Shown: positions 1 through 6,764, counted from the stretch's first letter. The stretch: 8,127 nucleotides of DNA from Lentisphaeria bacterium (GCA_028699735.1 JAQVUB010000097.1:1-8127), one strand, 5' to 3'. A program made the numbers and translations. The notes: generated from the sequence alone by a model not told the origin.

Positions 1-480
1 TCCGGTGTTTTGACCAGAGTGTCGGGCCTTTTTGCCCGGCGCGCATTCAATATTGACAGTCTCTCAGTCGGGGTCACCGATGACCCGCATGTTTCCAGGA
101 TTACCATCACCGCCAAGGGTGATGACTACGTGAAAAACCAGATCGTCCGGCAGCTGGAAAAACTGCATGATGTCAAGATCGTGGAGATGATGCCGCCGAA
201 CAAGACAGTCATGCGGGAGCTGGTGCTGATCAAGTTGAATATTGCTCAGAAATCGCGTGCCGGCCTGATGGAGGCGGTGGCGGTTTTCCGGGCTAAGGTG
301 GTGGATTTGAACAATGATTCGGTGACGCTGGAGATCACCGGGGAGCGTTCAAAATGTGATGCGTTTGTCGAGTATTTGCGGCCCTTCGGGATTGCGGAGT
401 TGTGCCGCACCGGGCTGACCGCAATTACCCGCGGGCGCAGTACTCTGTCGATGGATTCCGACTCTGCGAAGCAGAAATAA
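1..480 (+). CDS. ilvH: Acetolactate synthase small (regulatory) subunit, 5'-truncated by window edge
   Basis: This is the regulatory subunit of acetohydroxyacid synthase. It activates the catalytic subunit IlvB in the first common step of Val/Leu/Ile synthesis and confers valine feedback inhibition. The frame is open from base 1 and gives 159 residues before TAA. It begins at the Ser-Gly-Val-Leu stretch that in family members follows the N-terminal strand, so only about a dozen residues are missing. An ACT domain covers roughly the first 65 visible residues (SGLFARRAFNIDSLSVG, then TDDPHVSRITI). The C-terminal small-subunit domain follows (VMRELVLIKLNI, then AVFRAKVVDL and a closing TGLTAITRG). 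A short polar tail ends the protein. The Asn of the valine-binding loop would lie just before the window and cannot be checked. ilvC follows after 33 nt, and ilvB is expected upstream. The family call is secure; only the true start is unseen. Confidence 0.95.
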   Translation, partial: SGVLTRVSGLFARRAFNIDSLSVGVTDDPHVSRITITAKGDDYVKNQIVRQLEKLHDVKIVEMMPPNKTVMRELVLIKLNIAQKSRAGLMEAVAVFRAKVVDLNNDSVTLEITGERSKCDAFVEYLRPFGIAELCRTGLTAITRGRSTLSMDSDSAKQK

Positions 481-513
481 CGGAAATTAACAAGAAGAAA
501 AGGAGCAAGTATC

Positions 514-1518
514 ATGGCGAAGATTTACTACGAAACAGACTGCAACCAGGCGCTTCTGAAGGGAAAGAAAGTAGCCGTTATCGGTTATGGCAGCCAGGGG
601 CATGCCCATTCTCTGAACCTGCGTGACAGTGGCGTAGACGTCACCGTCGGACTCTACGAAGGTTCTCCTTCCAAGGAAAAAGCGAAAGCGCGCGGTCTGA
701 AAGTTGCCAATACCGGCGAAGCCGTGAAAGCAGCTGATATCATCATGATTCTGGTCAATGACGAAAAACAGGCTGCCCTGTATCGCAGTGAAATCGAACC
801 AAACCTGGCTCCCGGCAAAACCCTGGCTTTTGCGCATGGATTCAACATTCACTTCGGGCAGATTCGCACGCCAAAGGACATTGACGTGATCATGGTCGCC
901 CCGAAAGGCCCTGGTCACACCGTTCGCAGCGAATTTGAAGAGGGCAAGGGTGTTCCCTGCCTGGTAGCTGTACAGCAGGATGCCAGCGGCAAAGCCAAAG
1001 AGACTGCACTTGCTTATGCAGCAGCCATCGGCGGCGCCCGTGCCGGCGTGCTGGAAACCACCTTCAAGGAAGAAACCGAAACCGATCTGTTCGGCGAACA
1101 GGCCGTACTCTGCGGCGGTGTCACTGCTCTGATGAAAGCCGGTTTTGAGACCCTGGTAGAAGCCGGCTATCAGCCCGAAAGTGCCTATTTCGAATGCCTG
1201 CATGAAATGAAGCTGATCATTGACCTGGTCGTCCAGGGCGGCATCTCCTTCATGCGCTATTCAATCAGCGACACTGCAGAATACGGCGACTATTCAGTCG
1301 GCAAGCGCATTATCAATGACTCCGTCAAAGCAGAAATGCGCAAAGTCCTCTCAGAAATTCAGGATGGGACTTTTGCCCGCAACTGGATCCTCGAAAATCA
1401 GGCCAACCGCCCGCATTTCAATGCCATGCGTCGTATCGAAAAAGAACACCTTATCGAAAAAACCGGCGATGAACTGCGCTCCAGAATGACCTGGAAAAAG
1501 AAAGAATACAAGGAATAA
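514..1518 (+). CDS. ilvC: Ketol-acid reductoisomerase (class I)
   Basis: This enzyme isomerises and reduces 2-acetolactate (or 2-aceto-2-hydroxybutyrate) to the dihydroxy acid with NAD(P)H and Mg2+, the second step of Val/Ile synthesis in the cytosol. At 334 aa it has normal class I length. The N-terminal Rossmann domain has GYGSQGHAHSLNL (residues 24-36) and a cofactor loop GLYEGSPS (46-53). The catalytic His lies in AFAHGF (H108). The C-terminal knotted helical domain carries the metal ligands D191, E195, E227 and E231 (motifs ETETDLFGEQ and YFECLHE) and the substrate Ser in YSIS (S252). An AGGAG site at 501-505 lies 8 nt before the ATG. Both loop serines that normally hold the NADPH 2'-phosphate are present, but the usual loop Arg is Tyr48. 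I infer NADPH use with some uncertainty. The stop codon is followed 10 nt later by a nested palindrome. Confidence 0.98.
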   Translation: MAKIYYETDCNQALLKGKKVAVIGYGSQGHAHSLNLRDSGVDVTVGLYEGSPSKEKAKARGLKVANTGEAVKAADIIMILVNDEKQAALYRSEIEPNLAPGKTLAFAHGFNIHFGQIRTPKDIDVIMVAPKGPGHTVRSEFEEGKGVPCLVAVQQDASGKAKETALAYAAAIGGARAGVLETTFKEETETDLFGEQAVLCGGVTALMKAGFETLVEAGYQPESAYFECLHEMKLIIDLVVQGGISFMRYSISDTAEYGDYSVGKRIINDSVKAEMRKVLSEIQDGTFARNWILENQANRPHFNAMRRIEKEHLIEKTGDELRSRMTWKKKEYKE

Positions 1519-1528
1519 CAGACAGGCC

Positions 1529-1596
1529 GTGGCGCAACCGGCTCGGTTGCGATTGTAACGTGGCTCAACTGTTCGCAACCGGGCCGGTTGCGCCAC
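1529..1596. repeat. REPIN-like nested inverted repeat in the ilvC-ilvD gap
   Basis: Two 24-nt arms, 1529-1552 and 1573-1596, are reverse complements at 23 of 24 positions, separated by a 20-nt spacer. Each arm is itself a hairpin with an 8-bp stem: CGCAACCG-GCT-CGGTTGCG at 1533-1551, and the same stem with loop GGC at 1574-1592. Each hairpin is preceded, on its own strand, by the tetranucleotide GTGG. That layout (GTRG-type tetranucleotide, small palindrome, paired head to head) is the established architecture of REP sequences and their doublets (BIMEs/REPINs), which are mobilised by RAYT transposases. A partial extra match, GTGGCTCAAC at 1560-1569, sits in the spacer. Five T residues (1597-1601) follow the right arm. 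The element fills nearly the whole gap. The structure is seen directly; REPIN identity is inferred, because other genomic copies and a RAYT gene are outside view. Confidence 0.72.
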
Positions 1597-1602
1597 TTTT
1601 TA

Positions 1603-1607
1603 AAGGA
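1603..1607 (+). promoter_or_regulatory. Shine-Dalgarno site fixing the ilvD start
   Basis: AAGGA lies 6 nt before the ATG at 1614. It decides the ilvD start: an upstream in-frame GTG at 1560 lies inside the palindromic spacer, has no ribosome site and would add 18 residues foreign to the family. The site begins 6 nt after the right arm of the palindrome, so folding of that element could plausibly affect access to it (inference). Confidence 0.75.
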
Positions 1608-1613
1608 AGCACA

Positions 1614-3281
1614 ATGAATTCAGATCACGTAAAAAAAGGCATTGAGCGCGCTCCGCACCGTTCGCTGATGAAAGCGACCGGGTTGACCCAGAAGGAAATT
1701 GAGCGTCCGCTGATTGGTATAGTCAATTCCTTCAATGAAATCGTTCCGGGGCATGTGCATCTTCAGGAGATAGCCCGTGCAGTAAAATATGGCGTTCTCA
1801 GTGCCGGCGGCACCCCGATGGAATTTAATACCATTGGGGTTTGTGACGGCATCGCCATGGGGCACAGCGGCATGAAATACTCCTTGTGCACCCGTGAGCT
1901 GATTGCCGACAGTGTCGAATGCATGGTACGCGCACACCGTTTTGACGGGCTGGTCTTCATCCCCAACTGTGATAAAATCGTTCCCGGCATGATCATGGCG
2001 GCGGCTCGGCTAAATCTGCCCTCGATCTTTGTCAGTGGCGGAGCGATGCTGTCGCTCGAAGCCGAGGATGGCAGTCGCTGTCTGGATCTGAACAGTGTTT
2101 TTGAAGGAATAGGTGCTTACAAGGCAGGAAAGATGGGGGAAGCGGAACTGGCTGCACTGGAAGAGAGTGCCTGTCCGAGCTGCGGATCCTGTTCCGGAAT
2201 GTTCACCGCCAATTCGATGAACTGCTTGACCGAAGCAGTCGGCCTGGCACTCGAAGGCAATGGTTCCATTCCGGCGGTTTTTGCAGCACGCACTCGTCTG
2301 GCCAAAGAGGCCGGCATGAAAGTCATGGAACTGGTGCAGCGCGATCTGAAAGTGCTCGATATTTTGACGCCGGCGGCGATCCGCAACGCGCTGGCCGTCG
2401 ACATGGCGCTGGGCTGCTCGACCAATACGGTGCTGCATCTGGCCGCTATCGCCCATGAAGCAAAAATTCCCTTCTCGTTGGAACTGGTCAATGAAATCAG
2501 TGCAAAGACCCCGAATCTGTGCCGTTTGGCACCTGCCGGCAAACACCACATGCAGGATCTGTATGCCGACGGCGGCGTCTATGGCGTCATGAAAGAACTG
2601 ACCAAAGTCGGTCTGCTGGACACCTCGCTGATCACCGCCTCCGGCAAAACCGTCGGTGAGAATCTGGCCAAAGCCGGACGCAAAGGGCGTGATGTCATTG
2701 CAGCCATTGAAAAGCCCCGTTCTGCGGTTGGCGGGCTGGCAGTCCTGTTTGGCAATCTGGCACCCAATGGTGCCATCGTCAAAAAGAGTGCGGTCGCGGA
2801 AAACATGTTGCAGTATGAAGGGACTGCACGCGTATTTGACGGCGAAGAAGCCGCTATTGAAGCGATTTATCAGCAGAAGATCAAGGCCGGCGACGTGGTG
2901 GTCATCCGCTACGAAGGTCCCTGCGGCGGCCCCGGAATGCGCGAAATGCTCGGACCGACTTCGGCGATCGCCGGCATGGGACTGGACAGCTCCGTAGCTC
3001 TGCTGACCGACGGGCGGTTCTCCGGAGCAACCCGTGGCGCTGCCATCGGGCACATCTCCCCGGAAGCACAGGCCGGAGGAACCATCGCCTATGTCAAAGA
3101 GGGCGACCGCATCGCCATCAATATCAGCAAGGGCACGCTGGATGTCCTGCTCTCCGATGAAGAACTGGCTCTACGTCGTCAAAACATGCCGCTTCGCCAA
3201 CAGGAAAACCTTAGCGGCTACCTTAAACGCTATGCGCAGTCCGTCACCTCCGCAGACCGCGGAGCGGCTTTCAAGGACTGA
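1614..3281 (+). CDS. ilvD: Dihydroxy-acid dehydratase
   Basis: This enzyme dehydrates 2,3-dihydroxyisovalerate and 2,3-dihydroxy-3-methylvalerate to the 2-keto acids, the third common step of Val/Ile synthesis. At 555 aa it is full family length. Signature motifs are NSFNEIVPGHVHL (38-50), CDGIAMGHSGM (77-87), PNCDKIVPGM (117-126), the Cys-rich stretch CPSCGSCSGMFTANSMNC (187-204), and LTDGRFSGATRG (464-475) with the presumed catalytic Ser470. Cluster ligands are expected at C119 and C193. Position 46 is Gly, where [2Fe-2S] members have a third Cys (PCN in the actinobacterial type). This resembles E. coli IlvD and suggests an oxygen-sensitive [4Fe-4S] enzyme (inference). The ATG at 1614 was chosen for its AAGGA site and for the family-like N-terminus MNSDHVKKGIERAPHRSL. 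The gene lies 95 nt after ilvC, across a palindromic repeat. It is followed by a 249-nt gap with a second repeat. Confidence 0.98.
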   Translation: MNSDHVKKGIERAPHRSLMKATGLTQKEIERPLIGIVNSFNEIVPGHVHLQEIARAVKYGVLSAGGTPMEFNTIGVCDGIAMGHSGMKYSLCTRELIADSVECMVRAHRFDGLVFIPNCDKIVPGMIMAAARLNLPSIFVSGGAMLSLEAEDGSRCLDLNSVFEGIGAYKAGKMGEAELAALEESACPSCGSCSGMFTANSMNCLTEAVGLALEGNGSIPAVFAARTRLAKEAGMKVMELVQRDLKVLDILTPAAIRNALAVDMALGCSTNTVLHLAAIAHEAKIPFSLELVNEISAKTPNLCRLAPAGKHHMQDLYADGGVYGVMKELTKVGLLDTSLITASGKTVGENLAKAGRKGRDVIAAIEKPRSAVGGLAVLFGNLAPNGAIVKKSAVAENMLQYEGTARVFDGEEAAIEAIYQQKIKAGDVVVIRYEGPCGGPGMREMLGPTSAIAGMGLDSSVALLTDGRFSGATRGAAIGHISPEAQAGGTIAYVKEGDRIAINISKGTLDVLLSDEELALRRQNMPLRQQENLSGYLKRYAQSVTSADRGAAFKD

Positions 3282-3319
3282 AGACATCCCTGAGGTAATG
3301 ACTGGTAAAGATGGAATTC

Positions 3320-3445
3320 TTTTTGAACAACGAAAAGCACGAAACGCCCCGAAAAAAATTCATGGGAAGCGGCTTTGACTGCTTTCCATGCGTCGTACTT
3401 CCCATGAATTTTTTTCGGGACGTTAGTGTCTTTCGTTGTAAAAAA
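3320..3445. repeat. Long imperfect inverted repeat (two opposed CACGAAA-type elements) between ilvD and leuA
   Basis: The arms 3320-3369 and 3398-3445 are near-perfect reverse complements around a 28-nt loop. The inner 22 bp (3348-3369 against 3398-3419) match exactly: they run from CCCG through seven A residues to TTCATGGGAAG. The outer parts diverge by a few substitutions and small indels: ACAACGAAAAGCACG on the left, ACAACGAAAGACACT on the right read as reverse complement. Both arms begin outside with a T-rich run. A transcript would fold into a very stable hairpin of about 40 bp. It is not a normal intrinsic terminator, because the U-run is inside the stem. The outer motif recurs as a single copy at 6596-6640, which suggests a dispersed repeat family. 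From 3446 to the leuA ribosome site I see no gene and no convincing promoter. Confidence 0.85.
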
Positions 3446-3530
3446 CCACTGCCACCCAGGTTCATCTGACGTATTACATTTCTGACGATAGAAGCAAGAC
3501 AAAAGACGAGAAGATTCGGAGAAAGAGACG

Positions 3531-5030
3531 ATGAGAACGATTAAAATATTTGACACGACTTTGCGCGATGGCGAACAGGCTCCCGGCTGCAGCATGCATC
3601 TGAAGGAAAAAATTGAAATCGCACTGGCCCTGGAACGCCTGCGCGTCGACGTCATTGAAGCGGGTTTTGCCATCGCCTCCAAAGGGGATTTTGAATCCAT
3701 TCAGAAAATCTGTGAAGTCGTTAAAGATAGCACGGTATGCAGTCTGGCGCGTGCGGTGCCCAAGGACATCGATGCGGCTTATGAGGCCTTGCGCGGTGCC
3801 AAGCATGCGCGCATTCACACCTTTCTGGCTACTTCCCCAATCCACATGGAGTATAAGCTGAAGATGTCGCCGGAAAAGGTGCTGACGACCATCGGTGACA
3901 TGGTGCGCTATGCAAAGAAATATCTGCCGGACATCGAGTTTTCGGCGGAGGATGCCATGCGCAGCGACAAGGAATTTCTGGCTCGTGCGCTGGAAGCCGC
4001 GATTGCTGCCGGAGCAACGACAGTGAATGTGCCGGATACGGTTGGCTACACGACTCCGACAGAGATGGTAGCGATGCTGAAGTATCTGGCCGATCATGTC
4101 AAGGGCATCGAGAATGTGACGGTATCGGTGCATTGTCACAATGATCTGGGCCTGGGTGTGGCCAACTCGCTGGCGGCAGTGACTGCCGGCGCCGGACAGA
4201 TTGAATGCACCATCAATGGCCTGGGCGAACGCGCCGGAAATGCCGCCATGGAAGAAATCGTCATGGGTCTGCATACTCGCAAAGCCTTCTACGCTTGCGA
4301 AACCAACATCGACACGACGCAGATCTACCGCTCCAGCCGCTTGGTCTACAATCTGCTGGGGCTGCCGCCGCCAATCAACAAGGCGATCGTCGGTGCCAAT
4401 GCCTTCGCCCACGAAGCGGGCATCCATCAGCATGGCGTCCTGGCTAACCGGGAAACTTATGAAATCATGACCCCGCAATCGATCGGGCTGCAGCAGAATG
4501 AGATGGTTTTCGGCAAGCACAGCGGGCGCCATGCGGTTGAAAAGCGCCTGAATGAGCTGGGTTATCAGTTGAGCAAAGAAGAAGTTGATGATCTGTTTGA
4601 GCGCTTCAAGCAGCTGGCTGACAAAAAGAAAACGATCAATGATCATGATCTCGAGGCTTTGGCCGGACGTAAGATCGTCGAAACGGCCAATGGTTTCAAA
4701 CTGGACCGTTTTACCGTAAGTTGCGGCAATTACGTGACCTCGAGTGCGGTTGTGCGCCTGAACAATGAAGACAAAATGCTCGAGGAGGTAGCAATAGGCG
4801 ATGGTCCCATCGACGCCGCCTACAATGCGATTGATAAGATGATTCCGGCTCCGCCGCATATCCTCGAAGACTACTCGATCTTTTCCGTGACGGAAGGCAA
4901 TGACGCTCTCGGTGAAGTCATCGTCAAGATCAAGGCCGGGGACAAATCGGTGATCGGCAGGGGTCTGTCAACGGATATCATCGAAGCGAGTATCATGGCA
5001 TACATCAATGGCCTCAACCGGCTGTTATGA
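3531..5030 (+). CDS. leuA: 2-Isopropylmalate synthase
   Basis: This enzyme condenses 2-ketoisovalerate with acetyl-CoA to 2-isopropylmalate, committing carbon to leucine, and is normally feedback-inhibited by leucine. The 499-aa length matches the short bacterial form. The DRE-TIM barrel has DTTLRDGEQAPG (8-19, with R12/D13), the metal motif HCHND (201-205), TINGLGERAGN (227-237), and the acetyl-CoA-side AFAHEAGIHQHGV (291-303) and GKHSGRHA (328-335). The C-terminal LeuA dimer/allosteric domain runs from about residue 380 to the end, with GDGPIDAAYNAI (423-434) of the leucine-binding region. The ATG has a modest GGAGA site at 3518-3522, 8 nt upstream, and the product begins MRTIKIFDTTLRDG as expected. 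The LeuA signatures separate it clearly from the neighbouring citramalate-type enzyme, whose start follows after 7 nt. Confidence 0.96.
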   Translation: MRTIKIFDTTLRDGEQAPGCSMHLKEKIEIALALERLRVDVIEAGFAIASKGDFESIQKICEVVKDSTVCSLARAVPKDIDAAYEALRGAKHARIHTFLATSPIHMEYKLKMSPEKVLTTIGDMVRYAKKYLPDIEFSAEDAMRSDKEFLARALEAAIAAGATTVNVPDTVGYTTPTEMVAMLKYLADHVKGIENVTVSVHCHNDLGLGVANSLAAVTAGAGQIECTINGLGERAGNAAMEEIVMGLHTRKAFYACETNIDTTQIYRSSRLVYNLLGLPPPINKAIVGANAFAHEAGIHQHGVLANRETYEIMTPQSIGLQQNEMVFGKHSGRHAVEKRLNELGYQLSKEEVDDLFERFKQLADKKKTINDHDLEALAGRKIVETANGFKLDRFTVSCGNYVTSSAVVRLNNEDKMLEEVAIGDGPIDAAYNAIDKMIPAPPHILEDYSIFSVTEGNDALGEVIVKIKAGDKSVIGRGLSTDIIEASIMAYINGLNRLL

Positions 5031-5033
5031 GGA
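5029..5033 (+). promoter_or_regulatory. Shine-Dalgarno site overlapping the leuA stop (translational coupling)
   Basis: GAGGA begins inside the leuA TGA (5028-5030) and lies 4 nt before the cimA ATG at 5038. Ribosomes finishing leuA would cover this site, so translation of the two synthases is probably coupled (inference). It also supports the 5038 start over an upstream in-frame ATG at 5008, which lies within leuA. Confidence 0.7.
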
Positions 5034-5037
5034 AATA

Positions 5038-6594
5038 ATGAAAAAATTGCACATACTGGACAGCACCCTGCGCGACGGGGCGCAAAGCGAGGGCATCTCC
5101 TTCTCTGTATCGGACAAGCTCCATATCATCCAGGCTTTGGATGATATCGGAGTGTCGTATATCGAAGCGGGCAACCCGGGCTCGAATCCCAAGGATATCG
5201 AATTTTTCAACCGGGCCGCTGAAATCCCGCTGAAGAATGCCAAGCTGTGCGCCTTTGGCAGCACACGCCGCAAAAATCTGAAGGTGGAGGACGACGACAA
5301 TGTGCTTTCATTGCTGAAAGCCAATACCGGAACCATTGTCATCTTCGGCAAAAGCTGGGACTTGCATATCCGGGAAATCCTCAAGACAACCAATGAAAAC
5401 AACCTGGAGCTGGTTTTTGACACGGTCGAATTCTTCAAAAAACAAGGCAAGGAACTGATTTTTGACGCAGAGCATTTTTTCGATGGCTACAAGAGCAATG
5501 CGGCCTGCGCGATCGAGGTACTCAAGGCCGCCGACAAGGCCGGTGCGGATTCGCTTTGCCTCTGCGATACCAATGGCGGTTGCAGCCCGGATGAAATCTT
5601 CCGGATCACCCAGGAAATGGTACAGCTTTTTCCCGGTCGTCAGATTGGCATCCACTGCCACAATGACACAGGTTGTGCGGTCGCCAATTCAATGCTGGCA
5701 GTTACTGCGGGTGCGACGCAGGTGCAGGGGACTTTCATCGGTATCGGAGAGCGCTGTGGCAATGCAGATTTAAGCGTGATCATCCCAAACCTGCAGCTGA
5801 AGCAGGGCTATCCGTGCATCAACAGCGATCTGGCCAACCTTTCCGAAGCCGTCTACGCGATCTCGGAAATCTCCAATATGCCGGTGCCGGGGAACAAGCC
5901 TTATGTCGGCCTCAGCGCTTTTGCGCACAAAGGCGGTATGCACATCGACGGAGTCAGCAAGTGCGCGCACTCTTTCGAGCATGTCAATCCCGAAGCGGTT
6001 GGCAACAAACGGCGCTTTCTGATGAGCGAAGTGTCCGGACGCACCACCGTACTGGCCAAACTCGGCGGTATCGCACCGGACCTGACCAAGGATTCTCCGG
6101 AAACGGCAGCGATTGTGCAGCGTCTCAAGGAAATGGAGCATGAAGGCTACCAGTTTGAATCCGCGGATGCGAGTTTTGAACTGATGGTGTTGAATGTGCT
6201 GGGACGCTACCAGCCGCATTTCAAGCTGATCATGTACAAGACCAGCGGTGAATACCCCAGCCCCAACGGCGAAATGAGCGCATACGCGATGCTGACCATC
6301 GAAGTCGACGGAAAAACCGAAACGGCGGCCTCCCTCGGCAACGGCCCGGTCAACGCACTCGATCTGGCTCTGCGAAAAGCCCTGATCGTCTTCTTCCCGG
6401 AAGTCGGTAAAGTTCACCTGACAGACTATAAGGTGCGCGTACTTACCGCAGAACAGGCCTCCGCCGCCAAAGTCCGGGTGCTTATCGAAAGCACCGACGG
6501 CGAAACCACCTGGACCACCGTCGGAGTCTCTTCCGACATCATCCAGGCCAGCTGGCTCGCACTCGTCGATTCCATCGAGTACATCCTCAAATAG
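5038..6594 (+). CDS. cimA: Citramalate synthase (CimA-type, 2-isopropylmalate synthase paralogue)
   Basis: The predicted reaction is pyruvate + acetyl-CoA to (R)-citramalate, the entry to threonine-independent isoleucine synthesis. The 518-aa protein belongs to the DRE-TIM metallolyases. It shows DSTLRDGAQSEGISFS (8-23), YIEAGNPGSNPKDIEFF (41-57), FGKSWDLH (103-110), YDAEHFFDGY-like FDAEHFFDGY (142-151), CDTNGG (176-181), the metal motif HCHND (206-210), GERCGN (237-242) and FAHKGGMH (295-302). A LeuA-type dimer domain fills about residues 385-516. The combination GKSWDLH, EHFFDGYK and GERCGN is typical of the long citramalate synthase family (the TIGR00977 type), not of LeuA or homocitrate synthase. 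Its place between leuA and leuC fits citramalate feeding into LeuCD and LeuB. The allosteric effector is expected to be isoleucine, though the sequence alone does not prove it. Many databases label such proteins generically as 2-isopropylmalate or homocitrate synthase family, so the substrate remains an inference. Confidence 0.9.
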   Translation: MKKLHILDSTLRDGAQSEGISFSVSDKLHIIQALDDIGVSYIEAGNPGSNPKDIEFFNRAAEIPLKNAKLCAFGSTRRKNLKVEDDDNVLSLLKANTGTIVIFGKSWDLHIREILKTTNENNLELVFDTVEFFKKQGKELIFDAEHFFDGYKSNAACAIEVLKAADKAGADSLCLCDTNGGCSPDEIFRITQEMVQLFPGRQIGIHCHNDTGCAVANSMLAVTAGATQVQGTFIGIGERCGNADLSVIIPNLQLKQGYPCINSDLANLSEAVYAISEISNMPVPGNKPYVGLSAFAHKGGMHIDGVSKCAHSFEHVNPEAVGNKRRFLMSEVSGRTTVLAKLGGIAPDLTKDSPETAAIVQRLKEMEHEGYQFESADASFELMVLNVLGRYQPHFKLIMYKTSGEYPSPNGEMSAYAMLTIEVDGKTETAASLGNGPVNALDLALRKALIVFFPEVGKVHLTDYKVRVLTAEQASAAKVRVLIESTDGETTWTTVGVSSDIIQASWLALVDSIEYILK

Positions 6595-6595
6595 A

Positions 6596-6640
6596 TTTTT
6601 TTAACAACGAAAAGACACGAAAAGGCACGAATTTTTTTTT
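6596..6640 (+). repeat. Single copy of the CACGAAA-type intergenic element
   Basis: Directly after the cimA stop, a T7 run leads into ACAACGAAAAGACACG (6604-6619), then AAAAGGCACGAA, and ends in nine T residues. The order T-run, ACAACGAAA, CAC, CGAA matches both arms of the inverted repeat at 3320-3445, making this the third copy in the window. Here there is no opposed partner, so no hairpin forms. The rest of the 190-nt cimA-leuC gap (6641-6733) holds no gene or clear signal. The only pairing there is a weak 7-bp match, TGCTCGC/GCGAGCA. Confidence 0.65.
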
Positions 6641-6733
6641 AAGGTTGTTGCTTTGCCGGATGTGATTGCTCGCAAGTTCGCCGTCTTCTTTGTTACATGT
6701 CTGGCGAGCAGGAAGAAGGGGAGCATGTTAAAG

Positions 6734-6764
6734 CCTGCCCCCTGCCCCCTGCCCCCTGCCCCCT
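6734..6764. repeat. CCTGCCC heptad tandem repeat upstream of leuC
   Basis: Four perfect copies of the heptamer CCTGCCC (starting at 6734, 6741, 6748 and 6755) are followed by a partial CCT. The array ends 9 nt before the leuC ribosome-binding site (GGAG at 6774-6777). A degenerate version of the same heptad lies after leuC. Exact tandem heptads of this kind are prone to copy-number change by slippage, so the spacing upstream of leuC may vary among strains (inference). Confidence 0.9.

Noticed and set aside
10..12. TTG as a possible start of the first gene
   Set aside because: The frame is open to base 1 and the residues before it fit the ACT domain, so the gene is cut by the window edge.
1560..1613. 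In-frame GTG start giving ilvD an 18-residue N-terminal extension
   Set aside because: It lies inside the palindromic repeat, has no ribosome site, and the extension is unlike the family; ATG 1614 has AAGGA at good spacing.
2010..3053. Minus-strand open frame opposite ilvD
   Set aside because: Same reason: complementary shadow of a clear gene, with a product of low-complexity character and no family match.
3348..3419. Intrinsic terminator after ilvD
   Set aside because: The stem is very strong but its T-run lies inside the 3' arm, with GC-rich sequence after it, so it is not a standard terminator. Reported as a repeat instead.
3446..3530. Promoter for leuA
   Set aside because: Some T/A-rich hexamers occur (around TATTAC), but none forms a convincing -35/-10 pair.
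3282..3530. T-box riboswitch or leader-peptide attenuator for Leu/Ile
   Set aside because: No run of Leu, Ile or Val codons in a short leader frame and no T-box core sequence were seen.
3474..4859. Long open frame on the minus strand opposite leuA
   Set aside because: It is a shadow of the strongly conserved leuA frame; the translation has no recognisable domain and no plausible ribosome site was noticed.
5008..5037. Upstream ATG start for cimA within leuA
   Set aside because: ATG 5038 gives the typical MKKLHILDSTLRDG start and has GAGGA just upstream.
5728..5763. Replacement of the TING motif by TFIG in CimA as a possible active-site loss
   Set aside because: From memory, this variant is usual in the clostridial-type subgroup of citramalate synthases, and all metal-binding residues are present.
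6603..6649. AACAAC/GTTGTT pairing after cimA as a terminator
   Set aside because: Only 6 AT-rich base pairs with a 35-nt loop.
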